DNA from: Prinsepia uniflora
Lineage: Eukaryota > Streptophyta > Magnoliopsida > Rosales > Rosaceae
NCBI GenBank assembly: GCA_032719365.1
Contig: CM064862.1
Coordinates: forward strand, 89,082,503-89,146,502
Reading direction: 5' to 3'
Length of the DNA stretch: 64,000 bases
Below are positions 51,848 to 63,665 of this stretch, piece by piece (positions within the stretch are counted from its first letter, which is position 1; each line of letters starts with the position of its first letter). The translations under genes were made by a program, and so were the position numbers. A model generated the notes under the pieces. The model was not told the DNA's origin, searched no databases, and worked only from the letters and a program-made list of their open reading frames with translations.

Positions 51848-54675
51848 TGTAACAACCCGTACCTTCGGGAAGGGTAAAAATGTAATTTTAGAAAGTTTTG
51901 TGTATAAAGGACGATTTTGCCCTTGTGAATAGTAGACGAACAGTTGACTTTTTGAAGTACCGATTGGATGAGTGTTAACCCGTGACCGTGACGTAGTTTC
52001 GGACGTCACGAGTCCGTAGACAGGTGGCAGGTTCGATTTGGATAACCGGAGGAAAAGTTATGACGTTCGGAAGATTGGGGGCGTTACCGTAATTTTGAGT
52101 AAACGAGGAAAATGTTGACTTTTTGGAGGACTTGGGATTTTCACGTAGACCGAGGACCGTTAGATAGGTCTCGACGTCCTGAGTTCAACGACAGGCGGCA
52201 CGCTGTCATCGGACGTCGGACGGAAAAGATACGGGTCTAGAACGTTCGAGGGCAAAACGGTAATTATTTGAATAAGGGGTATTTTGGTCATTTTCCCTCA
52301 GCCCAATCAGATAAGGGCAAGTGGCAGGGATATTTTGGGCTAACCTATGGCTGATGGACACGTGCAAGGGACTGGATGGTTCCAGGGGCTACTAACGTGT
52401 GCACGGCCACACGTTGTTCCATTTTGAACCGTGCTTGTTCGAAGAACACAGAGAAACAGAGGGGAGAAACGGGAGAGATTTGGATCGATTTGGTTACAAG
52501 GGTGAGTGAAGGGTGATTGGTGAGAGTGACAGAGAGACGAGGGTGAGGTGTTGATCGTGTTTTGGGACTGGAATCGTGCACGGCGGTGCGGTGGTGGTGC
52601 GGCGAAGATTTGAGGAAACAGGGAGGCCGTGAGTTCGTGGTGGTGGCTACGCCGTGTGGTGGCTCAAATCACGACCGTGGGACGTTCAAGAGGCTGTAGG
52701 GAGTCCAACGAACACCGTGGTACGCGGCGGCGTTTGCGGCGGAGACGGAATCGAAGGGTAAGCTTCTTTACTCTGTTTTCCCGTGTTTTTTCAATTCAAA
52801 AGTCGTGAAGGTAGGATGAGAATCGAAGGGAGTGGTGAGTGCAGTGGTGTTCAGGGAGGTTCTAGGAGTGGTGTGGGATGGTCGCCGTGACGGGGGATGA
52901 CCGGAGTGGCTGGATCGTGAAACAGGGGCCGTCTGTGTGTTTCTTTCGAGCTTCAGTTGTGAAGCTGAGTGGTGAATTGAACCAGGAGAGTGAGAGGAAT
53001 GGATAGGTTGGAACTGGACGAAGCCTTAGGTGAAGAAAGGGAGAGGAATCGTGCAGGTACGGCGGAGAACCGCTGACGCCGGTTCAGTTTGCAGACCACT
53101 GTGCTGAACCGGGTCTGCTCAAGGTTGAAGGGCACTGTAGCAGGCGCGTGAGGCCCACGCGCAGCCACTTTGGGCGGCGCGTGGAGGCGCGTGGAGAGGA
53201 ATTCGGCCAAACTTCCAACATTAGTTTGGTTCTATTTGTCCTAAGGAGTTTATTGGTATAGTTTTCGAGTTAACCGGACGGTGTTACGGAGTTGTTCGGG
53301 AATTTAGACGGTTGAGGGTTTAGGATTAAAATATTATTTAATTCCCGAAAAATTGGGGAAATTAGGATTAGGATCCTTGATGTATTTGTGACCCTATTTG
53401 GTGCATTTTGACAGGACGGGAGGTACCCGAGACAGTTGAGGAGCGCACGGAGCGCGAGTGACTCGTTCTGGATTTGTGAGTGGACTCTTTCTTTCTTTCA
53501 AGCATGCCTAACTGTTTTATTAATGTTTTATGATCTTAAATCTGTTTTTATGCTTTTGAATGATGATTATATGTGATTGATGAGTTTGCACGTTTTTCGA
53601 GACATTTCCGAGATTTTGCACGGTTTTCGAGAAAAAGCTGATTTTCGGATTTTGATACCATAATTACAATTGCAACCTATAAATGTGTTCTGATAATGAT
53701 AAATGAGATATGAAATATGATTTGAGATTATGTGTGATTTCTGGGTATAGCAATGGATTTCCGGATTTGGGTTCGGAACGCCGGAAGGGCTTCGAACCGG
53801 GGATTTCGAATTCGAGTTTGGCGATCGATTTCGAATTGGTTTTACACTGGATATGAATTGGATTTGCTGGATCTGGATATTGGGTTTAAAGACCCGGATT
53901 GATATTGATGGGGGACGGGCCCGGATTGAGTTTAAAGACTCGGGAGTTTAAAGACTCGGATATGTTGATGTTACCCCCATAGGCCTATTGAGTTTAAAGA
54001 CTCGGGAGTTTAAAGACTCGGATTTCATTTAAGGCCTGATTGAGTTTAAAGACTCGGATAGGTCCAGCAGGTTTGATCAGAAATGATGATTTGATACTGA
54101 CACTATGATTTCTATATCCGTTTTATAGTGTTTCTGTTTCTTATGGTATTTTATAGTGTATCTGTTTCTTATGAGATTTTATAGTGTTTCTGTTTCTTAT
54201 GATGTTTTATGTTTCTTATGATGTTTTATGAGAATTGAGTTAAAACTGTGGTATTAACTGTTGGTTATGCATGTGGTTTTCAAAACGGAGGGAACACTGA
54301 TTTTTATTTTTCCTTAACCTCGAATTAGTGATAAACTGATTTTACAACTTTTGGTTATTCTAGTCCACTCACACTTTTGGTTTTAAATTTTCCCTCCAGG
54401 TCGTGGTGATAGCACTGGGGTGAACGTTGAGGCAGATATCGAGGCATAGAGCTTCCGACGTCCTTCCGTTGCGAGACTAGCATTGTAGGAATTTTGTGCC
54501 CATTGTGTAGAACTATGCTCTGACTAACTGTTGTGTATATTTTACTCCTTCGTCTGATAGTTATGTTTATAGTTGTTTGACGGATCTTGTTTTGTTTAAT
54601 ACTGTAAGTGTGATTGTCAGACAGGAGCAGGGTTCGTCCCGGGTATCGAGGCCATATTTGGGACGGGTCCTGACA
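51848..54675 (+). mobile_element. Solo LTR, 2828 bp, Tekay-like
   Basis: TGTAACAACCCG to GGGTCCTGACA, flanked by TCAAC at 51843-51847 and 54676-54680. Contains the duplicated conserved block (near 51980-52030 and 52150-52205), the GC-rich GCGCGTG...GCAGCCACTTTGGGCGGCGCGTG region (about 53144-53185) and six GAGTTTAAAGACTC hairpin units (53882-54055). The last trait links it to the LTR at 14683-17683. Confidence 0.92.
53882..54055 (+). repeat. LTR hairpin repeats, GAGTTTAAAGACTC units
   Basis: Six units, five GAGTTTAAAGACTC and one GGGTTTAAAGACCC. Both sequence variants keep the outer pairing intact. Confidence 0.85.
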
Positions 54676-57600
54676 TCAACTCCGAGATTGGTAAGATTGT
54701 TTATCTCTAATATCCCCAGAAAGTACAAGGAAATTATTGAAATTGGAAAATTCGGGGAAAACCATTGGTGGTGTTGATGTGGGGATTTGTAATTGTGAAT
54801 GAATTGGAAAGCCGAGTGTTGAACCTGTAAAGGAGATGGTGTGGGCAGTCCAGTGGTTGGACTTGACATCTCGTTGGGAGCATGTCTGTTTCCAACATGG
54901 TTGGAACTTCCGATTCGGGGAGAATGGTGATTGTGGAGACGAGAGGAGTGCTCGTGTCCGCATCGGTGATAGGTATTCTGAAGTCATTGGGGTTGACTTC
55001 TTGTTTTCTGCCCTGGCAGACTTGATTTATTGCTACCAGTACGTTGAGCGTGTATTGGTGGGTGGACCCATGTTTGGCTTGGGGTCATTGGACACAAGAA
55101 GTTGTGTATGATTCCGGAATTGGTGGTGAAAATCGAGGTCGCCATTCCACCTATGGGAATTTGACGAAGGATTCAATGAGGGTGTAGGACCCTACGATTG
55201 GTTTTCTGATGGATTGTTAGCTACGCGAGCATGTGTGGATCCTAGGTGGATATGAATTGTGATGTTGTGGGCTTTGGACAATGTGACGATCTAGGATCGT
55301 GATGTTACTTGTCAGATGACGCAGTAATGGATCTGGATCGTGATCTTGATGATCCAGATAGGGTGAGAGTTTATCACTCTTACCTTAGTATGAGAGTCGT
55401 AAATGACGAGACTGAACTTCTTTTCGGAGTGGAGTCCATATGGTTTGTTACTCGGGTGAGTAGGTTTCCGATGTGGTCGGATTTTGTCAACCTTAGACGT
55501 GTGGATTTTGGGATTAGCTTCCCTATGAAGTCAATCGAGTATTTTGAGCTGGTAACCGATAGGATCGGTTTTGGTACGTCTCGGTAGACGTGAACGAGAT
55601 TTTGGGTTTTGGAATCGAATCTCTAGGTGACGATTCAGGATTCGATTTCGAAGCTCGAAAGTGGATAACCGGATTTGGGTGCGGAATGATTGTTCCAATG
55701 CTAGCTTACGAAATAATGATTTCGGATTCGGATTTGGAAATGGATATTGGGTCGGAGTTTTGATCTGTCTGGTACAGTATCTGACAGATGGACTCTGGGG
55801 TAATCAGAACGTGTTTGACCACAACCTAGGTGGTTGTAGGCGGATTGATGGATAGATGTATGTACAAGGTACGTTGTGCGAGGATTGATACTGGATAGGC
55901 TAAGTGGTGCCTAGTGGCGGTACATGGGATGTACCAGTGATGTGTGATTAAACGTGTTGGTAATCGGCTTGGTTCCGATATCATTTGTTTGGTTGTGTTT
56001 GTGGACTAGACATTGGATACTGTGCGCTGAGCAGGGTTATTTTGTCGGGTTCAGTGATTGTATGAGCAGGTGCTCTTAGCCATGGATGGCTAGTGGAACC
56101 CTAGTATTGAGATATGTGATCACTGCTGGGTTGACATTCAATGTGTTCCAGTTACACCACTTGTTTGAGTAAGTTGACGGTATACGTACACTCAGAATGA
56201 GTGAATTGGTGGTCTGAGTAACCACGAGTAGCCTTACGGGATGTTATCACGCCGAGATATTTCCAGCGTCTTGGTTCGCTGAGGGAGTCGGCGGATATGG
56301 ACATTGAGGTTATTATATGTCGCAGGATTGGGCTTGCCCTGCGAATTAAGATCATGTGGTTGATCTTACGCTACATTGAGAGTGATGTAGTACGTGGTGT
56401 TGTCACTAACTGGCTGATGGTTGGGGCTTTAATAGGGTGGTAAAGCTTGGTGGTGACAGTTTGACTGGTGGTGTCAGCATGGACTGACAAATGAGATTTG
56501 GTGACTCCCAATGGGAGCAAATGTAAGGATATATTAGCAATGGAAAGGAACCGTCTAGCTGGAGGAGTCGGCTTAACGGAGAAATGGTTAAGCAAATTTT
56601 TTATCGAGGATCAGGTGATCAAATCCACTCGAGGTGGTCGAGTGTTGTTGTTATGACGTAAGACAGTGATGGGATGTCTGGGTACAGACAAGTATGGTGG
56701 GTGTACAAGTGTACACGTGTTGTGAGACCAAATTGTTTTTCCACGAGGTGGATATGGAATAAGGATATTGGTAATTTCGAGGACGAAATTCTTTAAGGAG
56801 GGAAGGTTGTAACGACCCGTCATGAATATCGGGATTTAATAATATTTAATTATGATTTACTAATCTGGGATTAGTTGAGTAATTTCGGACGAATTGTGCA
56901 AAATGATCGTTTTGCCCCTAGGCGTGGGCAAAACGTTGACTTTTAATTCGGACGGTCAAATGGACTTTGACCAATGACCGTGACGTAGTTTGGGACGTCA
57001 CGAGTTCATAGACAGGTGGCACGTTCGATTCCGATATTCGTGGAAGAAGTTATGATGTTCGGAAGCTCAAGGGCATTTTCGTAATTTGGACGAAATGGGG
57101 GAAAATGTTGACTTTTTTACCGGGATGTCTGATGGACGAGGGCCAAGGACAGTTACATAGAGCTAGTTGATACGAATTCATAGACAGGCGGCACGCCGAA
57201 ATCAGACTTCGTACGGGGAAATTATGGTCTAAAACGTGGAATCGGGGAAATTTACGTCTCGGTAACCATGTCGATTATTTTATTCTGAATTGGGGGTTGG
57301 AGGACACTTGGATGAGTGACAAGTGTCACTCACCCATTGGCTAGATTGGATCAAGTTCCACTAAGGCAATTAAATAGGATTAAAACTACCTTTTAATCTC
57401 AGCCATTCATAAAAAACAACTCAGATTGCATCTAAGCCCTTGATCTCATTTCCATGGTTGAATCTGGACCATTGGTTTTGTCTCTTTTCTCTTTTAATGG
57501 ATCAGACACCTCACTCTCTCATTTTCATTCCCTCACCGTGGACACTTCTCTTCATCAAACTTCATTCTCCTATTTTCTTCTACAAACCCAAAAACACCAT

Positions 57601-60020
57601 ATGCACCATTTTCCTTCATTTTTCATTTTCTAATAAACACACCACCCACACCTCACCACCATGAACGTGTGAGCTGAGTGTGACCGTTAGTGAGTAAGAG
57701 GCTGAGGACACGACGGTGGTGGCTCACGGTGGAGGACGGCGGAGCTCGACCGTGAGGTAAGGAAATATTCAAAAATCCAAGTTTCGGTTTTGTAGGTTTT
57801 TGGCTAAATCTATGAATTGGGAAATATTTCTGGGCACTCTAGGAGTCTAATAGGATTGTTTTTGAAGGTTGGAATGGCCGGAAATGGCCGTGAACGGCGA
57901 GGGAAACTCTGGCCGCCATTGATGACGGATGAAGGTATAGTTTTGGACATTTTGTTCCGTTTTAATTAACTAGAAAGATTAGAAATGAGATTAGGAACAT
58001 ATGAGGATTAAAATGGGATGGAATGGACCTAAAATGGACCTTGAACCGGCCCAAAAACAGAGAAAACCCGACGGTGAACAGTGTGGTGAACAATGTCGGG
58101 AATAGTATGTAACGACCCGTCCCGAATATCGGGATTTAATAATATTTAATGCTGATTTACTAATCTGGGATTAGTTGGGCGATTTCGGACGAATTGTGCG
58201 AAATGACCGTTTTGCCCCTGGGCGTGGGCAAAACGTTGACTTTTATTTCGGATGGTCAAATGGAATTTGACAGATGACCGTGACGTAGTTCGGGACGTCA
58301 CGAGTTCATAGATAGGTGGCACGTTCGATTCCGACGTTCGTGGTGAAAGTTATGATGTGCGGAAGTTCAAGGGCGTTTTCGTAATTTGGACGATATAAGG
58401 GGTAAATGTTGACTTTTCGACCGGGATGTCCGATGTCCGAGTGCCAAGGACCGTTACGTAGGTATCGTCGATACGAATCCAATGACAGGCGGCACGCATC
58501 AATCGGAGTCCGTATGACCGAGTTACGGGTCAGGATGCGTGAGGGGCATTTTGGTAATTTTCTGCACAAGGGCAGAAATGTAATTTCACACGGGACACTG
58601 TTCCATTGAACTGGCCGTGTAGTGGATGCTTTGTGCGATCGATCCCTTGATTGTTTATCAATTAAATGGCTGGATTGGGACGGTTTGAGGTGGAATTGCA
58701 CATGGGGATTGTGCTGGCATCGATTGCACGACATGGCACTGGGTTTTTCTATTGTTTTGGGACAGTGCAGGGGAACATTACACAGTGGAAATTGGATACT
58801 TTTGGATGCCTTTAACGGCTAAATTGAATTAAAAGAATGAAGAGTGTGTCGAGGGCAGTTCACTGAGATTGAGAGATGGAAAAATGGAGTGGAAATGGTG
58901 GAGGAATGCTCAAAAACCCGAAACTGGGTTCTGGGAAATTCAAATTCGAATTTCCAGTTTTAGGCCAGCCCAAGCCTAATTGATGGTGGATTAAGCTTTC
59001 TGGAACTTCAACGCGTCGAACCAGATCAAATGGGGCAAGCTTGGGAGCTCCTAGGGCCGTGAACGGACATGGTGGACGGCCGGAAAACTCAAGCTTGAGT
59101 TGTGACGATTGAGGTATTGTCGAGTTCAATTAATCATGCTAATTAGTTCGTATTAGTCCTTATTAACTTCCTGTGAAGTTAATTTGATAATGGTTAAGGA
59201 TTGGAGGAGTTTTGGTGATCGACCCGTTTTGGGTGATCACGGGTTGTCGACACGATTGATCGATGGTTGATGCTAATCATTGACACAGAACTGAAATTGG
59301 TGGATTGATGATTGTTGTAGGATCAAGAACGGATTGAATTGGGGTCGAATTGATGGTTATCTGACCGGATCCTATCGCGGGCTTTTCGACCCGTTTACCA
59401 GACAAACGGGTGAAGGTGGTGACTGTAGCAGTCACTGTAGCAGGCGCGTGGCTTTCACGCGCAGCCACTCACGGCGGCGCGTGACGGCGCGTGGGCATGA
59501 ATCTCGAGGTAAGGTCAACATGACTTTTTTCCTATACAATGTAACGAACATTTTGGGATTGGTTTCGTGTCGATCGGACACCGTCTCGATATTGTTCGGG
59601 ATGTCCGAAGGTTTTAAATCCAGTTTAAAAATACTTAAAAATTCGGGAAAATTACGGGACTTGAATAGGATGTTAATGGTGAGGTTAGTAATCCTCTAAT
59701 GTGATTTGAACAGGATTGGGAGTCCCGGTGATAGTGGTGTGGCCCGGGAAGGCCTATGGCACGCGTATCGAGGCGCTCGGTTAAACGGTCTGTGAGTGGA
59801 CATTGGTTTCATAAATTCGATGCATGCATAACTGTTTTATGATTGTTATAATTATGATTAAATGATTTACTTTGGATATCGGTGAATTTAAAATGATTTC
59901 ACGTATTTCGAGGTGAATTACGTATTTGCACGTAAACCGAGGTTTTCTGGATTTGCACCGATTTCTATAAATGTGGTTGGATATGATTTCATGAAACGGT
60001 TACGAACTTGAATAATGTAA

Positions 60021-60140
60021 AATCGGGCCAGGGGCCCAGTTGAACTATGAAATCGGGCCAGGGGCCCAGTTAACATGTGGATCGGGCCAGGGGCCCAGTT
60101 AACTTGTGAAATCGGGCTAGGGGCCCAGTTGATTTCTACA
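60021..60140 (+). repeat. GGGCC-AGG-GGCCC repeats in nested LTR
   Basis: Four units of about 27-30 bp centred on GGGCCAGGGGCCC, a 5-bp stem with an AGG loop (one unit reads GGGCTAGGGGCCC). The sister LTR has four at about 62450-62550. Confidence 0.85.
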
Positions 60141-60408
60141 TACGATTGCGGGTCGGGGACCCTAAAATGGAATTGAATAAATGTTCCTATTTTACATTTT
60201 ATATATGTTCACATGCTGGAATCTATAAATGGTTTTGATGATATTTCGGTTATGGCACGTTTCACGGTATTTGGGCATGAGACCCGTTTGATGAAACGTA
60301 ACGATTGGTTCGGATTTTATCTATGTATACCTATATGTTTTGCATGTGGATATCAATAAAATGTATTTGGTACTGCACTGTATAGATCCTTCCATATTAT
60401 ATTGTCTC

Positions 60409-60595
60409 CTCCGGCGAGGTACCCCGGAGAGGTCACGAACGTCTAGTACGTCCAGCGTCTATGACGCTAAGCATCGGGGATGCAGTACCCGAACGGGGTT
60501 CGGGGAATGAACTCGGAAATTGAGACCCGAGTGGCACGCGTAGCCTTGTGATTGTGACCTTATTGACGTCAGGGACGTCAGACATCAGGGATGTC
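60409..60595 (+). repeat. Hairpin cluster in nested LTR
   Basis: Homologous to 25863-26050: stems CTCCGG/CCGGAG, AGCGTC/GACGCT, AGCATC or GCATC with GGG loop, CCCGAAC/GTTCGGG, ACTCGG/CCGAGT, GACGTC/GACGTC and GACATC/GATGTC. One stem has lost a pair (GAACGT opposite ACGTCC). Confidence 0.85.
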
Positions 60596-60996
60596 GGATT
60601 GGAGTGTATAGTGCAGTGACTAAAATAATGGTTATGGTTTATATTATATGCCTTATGGTTCATATTACTGGATTTATGAAATAACTCTTGGATTTACTTT
60701 TGGAAATTGAAACTATACTTTGGTTTCCGGGCTAAGGCCCTAATGGTTATTTCTAAATAAATATGGGATTATTGGTTTTTGGTGCATGCATATGATTTTA
60801 CTGAGGGGCATATGTAAGACCCGGTCTTGGAAGCAAGAACGGTGAGCAAGACCGGTGAGCAAGAGAAGCAAGAACGGTGAGCAAGACCCGTGAGCTTGGG
60901 AAGGTAAGATCGGTGAACGATCCCACATCGCTCGGGAAGGGAAATGTGAAGTACCTTATATGTGTGGGCACGTATCTATCTAACACAAGGCCTTTT

Positions 60997-61101
60997 GGGA
61001 GCTCAGTGGCTTTGGGGGGATTGGAACCCCAAAGTTAAGCGAGTTGTGGCTGGTGCAATCCCATGATGGGTGACCTACTGGGAAGTTGCACGTGAGCTCC
61101 C
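60997..61101 (+). ncRNA. 5S-rRNA-like domain in Cassandra 5' LTR
   Basis: About 105 nt closed by GGGAGCTC and GAGCTCCC, which would form the terminal stem. Inside are AAAGTTAAGCG, ATGGGTGACCTACTGGGAAG and spacing close to the 3' two thirds of plant 5S rRNA, including the pol III internal promoter region. In other Cassandra elements this domain is reported to be transcribed; here that is inferred. Not a ribosomal gene. Confidence 0.8.
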
Positions 61102-61422
61102 GAAAACAAAACCGTGAGGGCTGGGCCCAAAGCGGACAATATTGTGTTAGATGGGCCGGGTCGTGACAGAATGGTATCAGAGCTGGACCCCGACCGGAAG
61201 TGTGCCAGCGAGGACGCTGGGCCCCAAGGGGGGTGGATTGTAAGACCCGGTCTTGGAAGCAAGAACGGTGAGCAAGACCGGTGAGCAAGAGAAGCAAGAA
61301 CGGTGAGCAAGACCCGTGAGCTTGGGAAGGTAAGATCGGTGAACGATCCCACATTGCTCGGGGAGGGAAAGGTGAAGTACCTTATATGTGTGGGCACGTA
61401 TCTATCTAACACAAGGCCTTTT

Positions 61423-61528
61423 GGGAGCTCAGTGGCTTTGGGGGGGATTGGAACCCCAAAGTTAAGCGAGTTGTGGCTGGTGCAATCCCATGATGGGTGA
61501 CCTACTGGGAAGTTGCACGTGAGCTCCC
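61423..61528 (+). ncRNA. 5S-rRNA-like domain in Cassandra 3' LTR
   Basis: Second copy of the same domain, one G longer in the G-run after GGCTTT. The terminal stem and 5S words are preserved. Confidence 0.8.
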
Positions 61529-62751
61529 GAAAACAAAACCGTGAGGGCTGAGCCCAAAGCGGACAATATTGTGTTAGATGGGCCGGGTCGTGACAGCATA
61601 AATGTCTTATAAATGTTATTAACAGACTTGTTTATTTTCGTCCACTCACAGCTTTTGTTTTTAATGCCCTTCAGGTTGATTCCGGGTACGACTGCAGCAG
61701 AGACTTGACCATCGCACACCTCCTCCATCGATCCTTACGCACTCTGGAAGCCCGTTTGGGCAATGGCAATCGGTTATCCCTTGTCTGACGCCCCTTGTCA
61801 GACGGGAGCACGTCACATTCCATGGTAATCCCGGGGGGATTGGGATGGGTCGTGTCATAGTAACTGGTTCAGCTGGGTGTTGGTGACAATGAACAGTGAT
61901 CTGAGCCTTCTTGGGGCGTGTGAACAGTAATTTGAGAAAATGTTCAACATATGAAATCTTCTATTCGATGTAACGAACATTTTGGGACTGGTTTTGTGTC
62001 GATCGGACACCGTCTCGATATGTTTCGGGGTATCGGAAGGTTTAGGGACGGTTTAAAAATAGTTAAAAGTTCGGGAAAATCACGGGGCTTTGGTAGGAGG
62101 TTAATTAAGTAGTTAGTAATCTTCTATTAAAATTTGGACAGGTTTGGGAGTCCCGGTGATAGCGATTGGATCGGGAGAGCCTATGGCACGCAAATCGAGA
62201 CGCAGCGTTTGAACGGTCTGTGAGTGGACATTGGTTTTATAAATTCGATGCATGCATAACTGTTTCATGATTGTTATAAATGTGATTAAATGATTTATTT
62301 TGGATATCGGTGAATTTATACGATTTCACGCATTTCGAGGCGATTTACGTGTTTGCACGTAAATCAAAGTTTTCTGGATTTGCACTGATTTCCATAATTG
62401 TGGTTGGATATGATTTCATGAAACGGTTACGGATTTGATTAAGTAAATACGGGCCAGGGGCCCAATTGACTTATGAAATTGGGCCAGGGGCCCAGTTGAC
62501 TTATGAAATTGGGCCAGGGGCCCAGTTGACTTGTGAAATCGGGCCAGGGGCCCAGTTGATTTGTATATGTGATTTCGTGTCGGGGACCCTAAAATGGAAT
62601 TGAATAAATGATTTCGGATTTAATAATCAACTATTTGGACATATGACGGTTTTATGGAAATTCGGGGCAGGGCCCTTGTGATATTTTGGAAATGAATAAT
62701 AAAATGTGTTCCATAAAACCATCTCGATATGAGGATATATATATTGGTCTC

Positions 62752-62995
62752 CTCCAAGTGTCGGGGACACTGGAGAAGTCACGATGCATTGCCTGCAAGG
62801 GGTCATTGTACGGAGCTACCGGACCGTATAGTGATCCAGGAGCAGGATTGCTATGATTAGACGTCAAGGACGTCAGACATCGGGGATGTCAGAGATATGG
62901 ACCCGATGAGACCCCGGGCAGCACGCATTGCTTAATACCGTGAGATATGACGTCGGGGACGTCAAGCGTCAGGGACGCTAGGCATCGGGGATGCC
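62752..62995 (+). repeat. Hairpin cluster in the 3' LTR of the degenerate element
   Basis: Stems with three-base loops: AGTGTC/GACACT (GGG, extended by CTCC/GGAG), GACGTC/GACGTC (AAG), GACATC/GATGTC (GGG), GACGTC/GACGTC (GGG), AGCGTC/GACGCT (AGG) and GGCATC/GATGCC (GGG). Same design as 25863-26050 but partly different units. Confidence 0.85.
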
Positions 62996-63428
62996 GGAGA
63001 TGGAAAAATAATAAATGTATATTACTGGATTTATGAAATAACTCTTGGATTGACTTTTGAGATTTGAAACTATGCTTATGGTTTCCGGGCTAAGGCCCTA
63101 ATGGTTATTTTGAAATAAATATGTGATTATTGGTTTTTGCTACATGCATATGTTTTTACTGAGGGGAATAAATGTCTTTATAAATGTTTTAAACAGACTT
63201 GTTTATTTTTGTCCACTCACAGCTTTTGTTTTTAATGCCCTTCAGGTTGATTCCGGAAGCGACTACAGTAGAGACTAGGACATCGCACACCTCCTCCATC
63301 GATCCTTGCGAACTCTGGAAGCCCGTTTGGGCAGTGGTAACAGGTTATCCCTTGTCTGACACCTCTTGTCAGACGGGAGCCTGACACATTCCATGGTAAT
63401 CCCGGGGGGATTGGGATGGGTCGTGTCA

Positions 63429-63665
63429 TAAACACTATCTTAAACCTACTTTCGGGACGAGTCCTTACAACCTACCCTCCTTAAAAGAATTTCGTAGAGT
63501 ACGCAAGGGAAACTCTATGAACAGAAAACAAAGGTATTTTAAAATACCTCATATAGAGTACTCAATAGAATTCATAGAGTACATCCTCACGTACTACCAC
63601 CTCACCTTCCAGAACCCAACTCGAAGCAATCTAGTCTAAAAGGGAACCCTAACTACTGGCTCACT
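63429..63665 (-). mobile_element. Remnant of a reversed gypsy-type element
   Basis: 63429-63469 is the first 41 bases of an LTR in minus orientation (TGTAAGGACTCGTCCCGAAA on the minus strand). 63470-63482 is its purine tract (AAGGAGGGTAGGT) and 63483-63665 is interior sequence. The LTR is cut where the plus-strand LTR ends at 63428. Confidence 0.7.

Larger units (their letters stand above)
51561..56807 (+). mobile_element. Degenerate interior of a Tekay-like element
   Basis: The sequence at 51561-51847 and 54681-56807 lies upstream of a gypsy-style 3' end: TTTCGAGGACGAAATTCTTT followed by the purine tract AAGGAGGGAAGGT (56795-56807) abutting the LTR at 56808. I see no gag, protease, RT or integrase motif in any frame over the 2.1 kb before the purine tract, so this was a non-autonomous element or is heavily decayed. 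No 5' LTR is visible to the left; the left limit is uncertain. A solo LTR (51848-54675) is inserted in it. Confidence 0.6.
60813..61595 (+). mobile_element. Complete Cassandra TRIM
   Basis: LTRs at 60813-61168 (356 bp) and 61239-61595 (357 bp), interior only 70 bp, target duplication GCATA at 60808-60812 and 61596-61600. The primer site TGGTATCAGAGC is at 61172-61183 and the purine tract AAGGGGGGTGGAT at 61226-61238. The LTRs differ at about four bases plus one G, roughly 1 percent, so it is older than the Tekay insertion. Cassandra elements are known plant TRIMs whose LTRs carry a 5S-RNA-like domain; the match of 5S words, primer site and size makes this secure. Confidence 0.93.
58108..61857 (+). 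mobile_element. Nested solo LTR, itself holding Cassandra
   Basis: TGTAACGACCCGTCCC to GGGTCGTGTCA, flanked by TAGTA at 58103-58107 and 61858-61862. Without the Cassandra insertion it is 2962 bp, almost exactly the length of the young Tekay LTR, with the same hairpin cluster (60409-60595). No internal region or partner LTR, hence solo. Confidence 0.92.
56808..63428 (+). mobile_element. 3' LTR of the degenerate element, split by a solo LTR
   Basis: Starts TGTAACGACCCGTC directly after a purine tract and ends GGGTCGTGTCA. Without the nested LTR (58108-61857 plus one TAGTA) it is 2866 bp: 56808-58107 and 61863-63428. About 90 percent similar by eye to the nested LTR over the first 100 bases. 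Holds GGGCC/GGCCC repeats (about 62450-62550) and a hairpin cluster (62752-62995). Confidence 0.85.

Noticed and set aside
55309..55587. 92-codon frame in the degenerate element
   Set aside because: I looked for gag or pol motifs and found none. It is isolated and unsupported.
60997..61101. Possible 5S rRNA gene
   Set aside because: Only part of the 5S sequence matches, it occurs in both LTRs of a 783-bp element, and it fits Cassandra exactly.
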